Positions 60,781-64,000 of a DNA stretch of 64,000 nucleotides are shown here, one piece after another; position 1 is the first letter of the stretch; each line of letters begins with the position of its first letter. Source of the stretch: Oscillospiraceae bacterium (GTDB taxonomy: Bacteria > Bacillota > Clostridia > Oscillospirales > Oscillospiraceae); the NCBI GenBank assembly GCA_030625685.1, contig DAOUQJ010000006.1:87693-151692 (forward strand), written 5' to 3'. The position numbers and the translations under genes are program-made. The notes below the pieces were generated by a model. That model was not told the DNA's origin. It ran no database searches and was given only the letters and a program-made list of their open reading frames with translations.

Positions 60781-61281
60781 ATGGCGATTTCATTATTCCC
60801 GAGTGAAAGTTATCATAGCATTTACGAAATTGATATTCAAAGCTTGAAAAATGACAATATTAAGCTTTTGCTGTTGGATTTGGATAATACTCTTATTGCG
60901 TATGGAGAAAGGGAACCAAATGAAAAACTGAGGCAGTGGATGACATCCCTTCAAGAGGCAGGTGTTGTGCCTTTTGTTCTTTCTAATAGCCGTAAGCCAA
61001 CTAGAGTAAAACATTTTGCAACTTTGCTGGGAATTCCCTTTGTTGGATGGGCTGGAAAACCAAAAAAGAAGTCATTTTTGCAGGTTATGAAGCAAATGAA
61101 CGTCAGTACAATAGAAACAGTGATGGTGGGAGATCAAATTTTTACGGATATTTTAGGTGCAAACAGAGTGGGTATTCGTTCGATTATTGTGGAACCTATT
61201 CAGAAAGATACCTTGTTTCGGAAATTGAGATATTCAATAGAAAAACCGTTTCGTCAAAGGGCGTTGCAAATATTTATGTAA
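60781..61281 (+). CDS. yqeG: YqeG family HAD-IIIA phosphatase
   Basis: The 166-aa HAD phosphatase has motif I LLLDLDNTLI (nucleophile Asp33, acid-base Asp35), motif II FVLSNSRK, a Lys in GWAGKPKKKSF, and motif III MVGDQIFTDILGANRVG. Proteins of this family include YqeG and the phosphatidylglycerophosphate phosphatase of mitochondria and some bacteria; activity here is inferred. AAGGAGAG precedes the ATG. It has its own promoter, and efp also has one, so they need not be cotranscribed. Confidence 0.88.
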   Translation: MAISLFPSESYHSIYEIDIQSLKNDNIKLLLLDLDNTLIAYGEREPNEKLRQWMTSLQEAGVVPFVLSNSRKPTRVKHFATLLGIPFVGWAGKPKKKSFLQVMKQMNVSTIETVMVGDQIFTDILGANRVGIRSIIVEPIQKDTLFRKLRYSIEKPFRQRALQIFM

Positions 61282-61317
61282 GATACTTTTAATTTGTAAA
61301 TTTTCCATGAATGTATC

Positions 61318-61346
61318 TTGCATAAAAGGATAAAATACTGTAATAT
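61318..61346 (+). promoter_or_regulatory. efp promoter
   Basis: TTGCAT (61318-61323), a 17-base spacer and TAATAT (61341-61346), about 55 bases before the start codon. Confidence 0.6.
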
Positions 61347-61400
61347 AAGCAGTGTTTATAAATGAAAAAATACCCATAATGTTTTGGAGGATGAATTAAT

Positions 61401-61964
61401 ATGATCTCAGCTGGAGATTTTCGTAATGGTGTTACATTTGAAATGGATGGAAACGTCATGCAAGTTGTGGAATTCCAACATGTAAAACCAGGAAAAGGTG
61501 CTGCATTTGTTCGCACAAAAATGAGAAATGTGATTACAGGCGCGGTGACAGAAACATCGTTTAACCCTACGGCTAAATTTGAAAATGCTTATGTAGAAAA
61601 GAAAGAAATGGAATATAGTTATACCGATGGGGATTTATATTATTTCATGGATACAGAAACATTTGATATGGTTCCAATCAATGCGGATGTATTGGGTGAC
61701 GCTTTCCGTTTTGTGAAAGAAACTATGGTTTGCAAAATCATGAGTTACAAAGGGAAAGTATTTGGCGTAGAACCACCTAATTTTGTTGAACTAGAAGTTA
61801 CACAAACTGATCCAGGATTTAAAGGTGACACAGCGACAAATGTAACTAAGCCTGCTACACTTGAAACAGGTGCTGAAATTAAAGTACCTCTTTTCATAAA
61901 TACTGGTGATATGATTAAAATTGATACACGTAATGGAGATTATTTGGAACGTAGCAAGAGTTAA
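61401..61964 (+). CDS. efp: Elongation factor P
   Basis: The 187-aa translation factor relieves ribosomes stalled at polyproline stretches. It has the three-barrel fold with KPGKG at 29-33; Lys32 at the loop tip is the residue usually modified. [32 protein letters not shown] and the C-terminal [18 protein letters not shown] are all present. GGAGGATG lies before the ATG. No EpmA/B or YmfI-type modification gene is nearby. The CD1247-like gene follows by 25 bases. Confidence 0.97.
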   Translation: MISAGDFRNGVTFEMDGNVMQVVEFQHVKPGKGAAFVRTKMRNVITGAVTETSFNPTAKFENAYVEKKEMEYSYTDGDLYYFMDTETFDMVPINADVLGDAFRFVKETMVCKIMSYKGKVFGVEPPNFVELEVTQTDPGFKGDTATNVTKPATLETGAEIKVPLFINTGDMIKIDTRNGDYLERSKS

Positions 61965-61989
61965 TTGACCGAAAGAAAGGAAGATTGTT

Positions 61990-62457
61990 ATGACAATTTC
62001 TGAAAAAGTAGCATACCTAAAAGGATTGGCTGAAGGTCTAGATTTACAAAAAGAAAAAAGCAAAGAAAGTAAATTGTTGACTGCAATAATTGATATTCTG
62101 GAAGAGATTGGGTATTCCATTGAAGATTTGGAAGAAGCCAATGAGTTGTTGGGTGAAGGATTGGACGTAGTCTCTGAAGATTTGGAAGATGTAGAGTCTA
62201 TTTTGCTTTCTGATGACGAAGATGATATTGACGATCTTGATTTCGATGATGACGAGGATGATTGTGAATGTGATTGTGATTGTGGATGTGGCGAAGATGG
62301 ATTCTTTTCTATGGAATGTCCCAGTTGTGAAAATGAATTGTTGATTGATGAAACAGTTTTGCAAGAAGGTAAAATTGTTTGTCCGAACTGTTCTGAAGCA
62401 TTCCAAATTGATTTTGTGGATGAAGATGAAGCTGAAGATGAAGCTGAAGTTGAATAA
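61990..62457 (+). CDS. CD1247-like acidic protein with C-terminal zinc ribbon
   Basis: The 155-aa protein has a helical N-terminal domain (MTISEKVAYLKGLAEGLDL) of the type seen in clostridial CD1247-like proteins, a very acidic Asp/Glu linker with a Cys cluster (DCECDCDCGCGED), and a C-terminal zinc ribbon (CPSCENELLIDE, then CPNCSEAF). It often follows efp in Clostridia. Function is unknown; the fold suggests nucleic-acid or protein contact. GAAAGGAAG precedes the ATG. It ends at a strong terminator. Confidence 0.8.
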   Translation: MTISEKVAYLKGLAEGLDLQKEKSKESKLLTAIIDILEEIGYSIEDLEEANELLGEGLDVVSEDLEDVESILLSDDEDDIDDLDFDDDEDDCECDCDCGCGEDGFFSMECPSCENELLIDETVLQEGKIVCPNCSEAFQIDFVDEDEAEDEAEVE

Positions 62458-62459
62458 TT

Positions 62460-62509
62460 AAACAAAAAACCCCTTGCCTACTATTTAGTAGGCAAGGGGT
62501 TTTTTGTTT
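62460..62509. terminator. Bidirectional terminator overlapping the metA 3' end
   Basis: AAACAAAAAACCCCTTGCCT and its exact complement form a near-perfect 50-base inverted repeat. Bases 62481-62509 also encode the last residues of metA. Confidence 0.9.
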
Positions 62510-63428
62510 CGCTTTGAATTGTGTTCAAATCGTATGGGGTGGTTTGATATACATAATAGTTGAGCCAGTTGGTGAATAACAGTTGTCCCGTGGAGCGCCA
62601 ACGGACAATGGGACTTTGTGCAATATCGTTATCAGGATAGTAGTTTTTAGGTATTGCAATGTTCAGGCCTTTCTTTTTGTCTCTAGAATATTCTAAACCC
62701 AAAGTGTCCTCATCATATTCGGCGTGACCAAAGAAAAAAAAGTTGCGACTATCGGTTGATTTGACGGCGAATACACCTGCTTCAGATGATGTAGCAAGAA
62801 CTTCAAGATCTTTGACGGCTCGGACCTCAGCTTCTCTCACTTCGGTATAGCGAGAATGAGGGGCATAAAAACGGTCATCAAACCCTCGAAACAAGGGAGA
62901 TGATGGTTTGAGCACACTGTGTTCAAAAACACCGAAAAGTTTAGCGGGTAATGTGTGTTTGTGGATGTTATAGTGGTAATAAAGTCCTGCCTGTGCACCC
63001 CAGCAGATGTGAAGGGTTGAATGGACATGAGTTTTAGCCCATTCCATAATGGTACATAATTCGTCCCAATAATTGACTTGAGTAAAATCCATATTTTCAA
63101 CTGGAGCTCCAGTGATAATCATTCCATCATAATTATTGTTGCGGATTTGATTAAATGTAGTATAGAAGGAATCTAAATGGCTGGAATCAGTATAGTGGCC
63201 GATATAACTTGCAGTCTGAAGAAGTTCAACTTGTATTTGCAAAGGAGTGTTTGAGAGTTTTCGCAATAGTTGTGTTTCTGTCACAATTTTTGTCGGCATT
63301 AGATTCAAAATAAGCAATCTGATTGGGCGAATATCTTGATGCAGCGCACGGTATTCAGTCATGACAAAGATATTTTCATTTTCTAATGTAGCTCTAGCTG
63401 GCAGTAAATCAGGTATTTTAATTGGCAT
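62481..63428 (-). CDS. metA: Homoserine O-acetyltransferase (MetA family)
   Basis: The 315-aa enzyme acylates homoserine in methionine synthesis. It is a MetA (glutamine-amidotransferase-like) protein with catalytic Cys142 in [12 protein letters not shown] and His235/Glu237 in GHAEYDE. Residue 111 is Glu (in [10 protein letters not shown]); Glu at this place has been shown to select acetyl-CoA, and Gly succinyl-CoA, so this should be an O-acetyltransferase. AGAGAGG precedes the ATG. The last codons lie inside the shared terminator. A promoter with an inverted repeat lies upstream. Confidence 0.93.
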   Translation of the reverse strand: MPIKIPDLLPARATLENENIFVMTEYRALHQDIRPIRLLILNLMPTKIVTETQLLRKLSNTPLQIQVELLQTASYIGHYTDSSHLDSFYTTFNQIRNNNYDGMIITGAPVENMDFTQVNYWDELCTIMEWAKTHVHSTLHICWGAQAGLYYHYNIHKHTLPAKLFGVFEHSVLKPSSPLFRGFDDRFYAPHSRYTEVREAEVRAVKDLEVLATSSEAGVFAVKSTDSRNFFFFGHAEYDEDTLGLEYSRDKKKGLNIAIPKNYYPDNDIAQSPIVRWRSTGQLLFTNWLNYYVYQTTPYDLNTIQSETKNPLPTK

Positions 63429-63468
63429 GACGTGTAACCTCTCTTAAAATGTATTATTAGATTGTAAC

Positions 63469-63511
63469 ACTATAGCATAACTGATTCTTTTAATCAATTG
63501 AAGAATTGATT
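63469..63511 (-). promoter_or_regulatory. metA promoter with overlapping inverted repeat
   Basis: Leftward TTGATT (63497-63492), a 17-base spacer and TATAGT (63474-63469). The -35 is part of a perfect repeat AATCAATT-GAAG-AATTGATT (63492-63511), a good operator candidate. No SAM (S-box) riboswitch is present. Confidence 0.6.
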
Positions 63512-63603
63512 CAAATAGGTAGTTTATAGGAAAAACAGAACTAATTATTATAACGTATAAAATAATGGAAATAAAATTAATTCAAAAAAGATGAAAAAAG
63601 TAG

Positions 63604-63632
63604 TTGACAAAGCGGAAATGATTTGGTATTCT
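63604..63632 (+). promoter_or_regulatory. rRNA operon promoter P1
   Basis: TTGACA (63604-63609), a 17-base spacer and TATTCT (63627-63632). Confidence 0.75.
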
Positions 63633-63701
63633 AGTAAAGCTGTTGCAACAGCGACGGCAAAAAACTGGCAGAACTTTGTGAAAGATTGTCAAAAATAAGT
63701 C

Positions 63702-63730
63702 TTGACACGAAGGGCAGGAGCGAGTATAAT
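63702..63730 (+). promoter_or_regulatory. rRNA operon promoter P2
   Basis: Consensus TTGACA (63702-63707), a 17-base spacer and consensus TATAAT (63725-63730), about 100 bases after P1. Tandem strong promoters are typical of rrn operons. Confidence 0.85.
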
Positions 63731-63871
63731 ATAGGAACGCTTCGGACAGCTACTTGTGGCTTGAAGAGTGTTTATCTGCACCTTGTAAATTAAACAATGA
63801 ACAATAAAGAAACGAACAAAGCACCAGAAACGGACATTATTTTAGATTTTTTAGATAGAAAAAAATCAAGA

Positions 63872-63929
63872 TGGTTGTCCATTTTTGAAGAGATGAAAAA
63901 ATGGAGCAACCGGAAATTTCTTTGAAAGC
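63872..63929 (+). promoter_or_regulatory. rRNA leader antitermination region (boxB-like hairpin and boxA-like site)
   Basis: GGTTG-T-CCATTTTT (63872-63885) pairs with AAAAATGG-AG-CAACC (63897-63911). A few bases later TTTCTTTGAAAGC (63917-63929) resembles the boxA of firmicute rrn operons (TTCTTTGAAA). Hairpin then boxA is the usual order for Nus-dependent antitermination. Confidence 0.6.
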
Positions 63930-63987
63930 TTGGAAGAGTTTTTGATAGAGTGATTTTAATTGGTCTTAGGGCTGATTTAGATACCAT

Positions 63988-64000
63988 TTTATTGAGAGTT
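63988..64000 (+). rRNA. 16S rRNA, 5' end (partial)
   Basis: The window ends in TTATTGAGAGTT, which matches the first bases of firmicute 16S rRNA (continuing TGATCCTGGCTCAG outside the window). The tandem promoters and boxA-like leader just upstream support this. The exact mature 5' base is approximate. Confidence 0.8.

Noticed and set aside
63797..63925. 42-codon frame in the rRNA leader
   Set aside because: No ribosome site, and it covers the boxB-like hairpin and boxA-like site, which explain the sequence better.

Overview
The window reads as chromosome of an AT-rich, low-GC Gram-positive bacterium, most likely a member of Clostridia (possibly Lachnospirales-like; the family cannot be fixed from this sequence alone). 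The reasons are strong AGGAGG-type ribosome binding sites, frequent TTG starts, lipobox lipoproteins, a WalR/WalK-YycH-YycI regulatory operon, DUF1292 next to a probable 6S RNA, an EF-P/CD1247-type gene pair, a MetA with the acetyl-type Glu111, and a Tad/Flp pilus locus with no outer-membrane secretin. Most genes are housekeeping and end in well-formed hairpin terminators. No CRISPR array, prophage or intact insertion sequence was seen.

Layout. 0-2 kb: redox and sulfur genes (rhodanese lipoprotein, FMN reductase, thioredoxin). 2.2-6.3 kb: an accessory patch with an orphan asparagine-synthase-like gene, about 1 kb of decayed sequence with an interrupted reading frame, and a large lipoprotein. 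6.7-9.3 kb: tRNA-Leu and initiator tRNA, a 37-aa ORF, prfB (RF2, with no frameshift in the usual place) and a short divergent cis-prenyltransferase. 9.5-19.1 kb: CNNM-type membrane protein, Fe-alcohol dehydrogenase, 6S RNA, DUF1292, a class A PBP, pgeF and secA.

19.8-28.4 kb: a complete Gram-positive Tad pilus locus (prepilin peptidase, two tandem near-identical Flp pilins, TadE, CpaB, CpaE, CpaF, TadB, TadC), followed in the same direction by a DUF192 protein and a DivIVA-like coiled-coil protein. The pilins are preceded by a strong promoter and a leader of roughly 195 nt with nested complementary stems that match no riboswitch I know. This is the best candidate for an undescribed regulatory element.

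29-46 kb: DUF2249 protein, ClC antiporter plus carbonic anhydrase, dus-ECF sigma-anti-sigma operon, tRNA-Ala, a phosphatase-acetyltransferase fusion with YgiQ and TrmB, then a leftward run of envelope and housekeeping genes (cysteine desulfurase, DacA, phosphoglucomutase, RlmH, MurA). 46.6-51.4 kb: walR-walK-yycH-yycI. 51.4-62.5 kb: an EF-G-like protein that has lost the guanine-recognition motif, a Mn-type (yybP-ykoY) riboswitch with a readable terminator/antiterminator switch in front of a P-type ATPase, asnS, prfC, a YqeG phosphatase, efp and a CD1247-like Zn-ribbon protein. 62.5-64 kb: metA, then tandem promoters and a boxB/boxA-like leader of an rRNA operon whose 16S gene begins in the last dozen bases.
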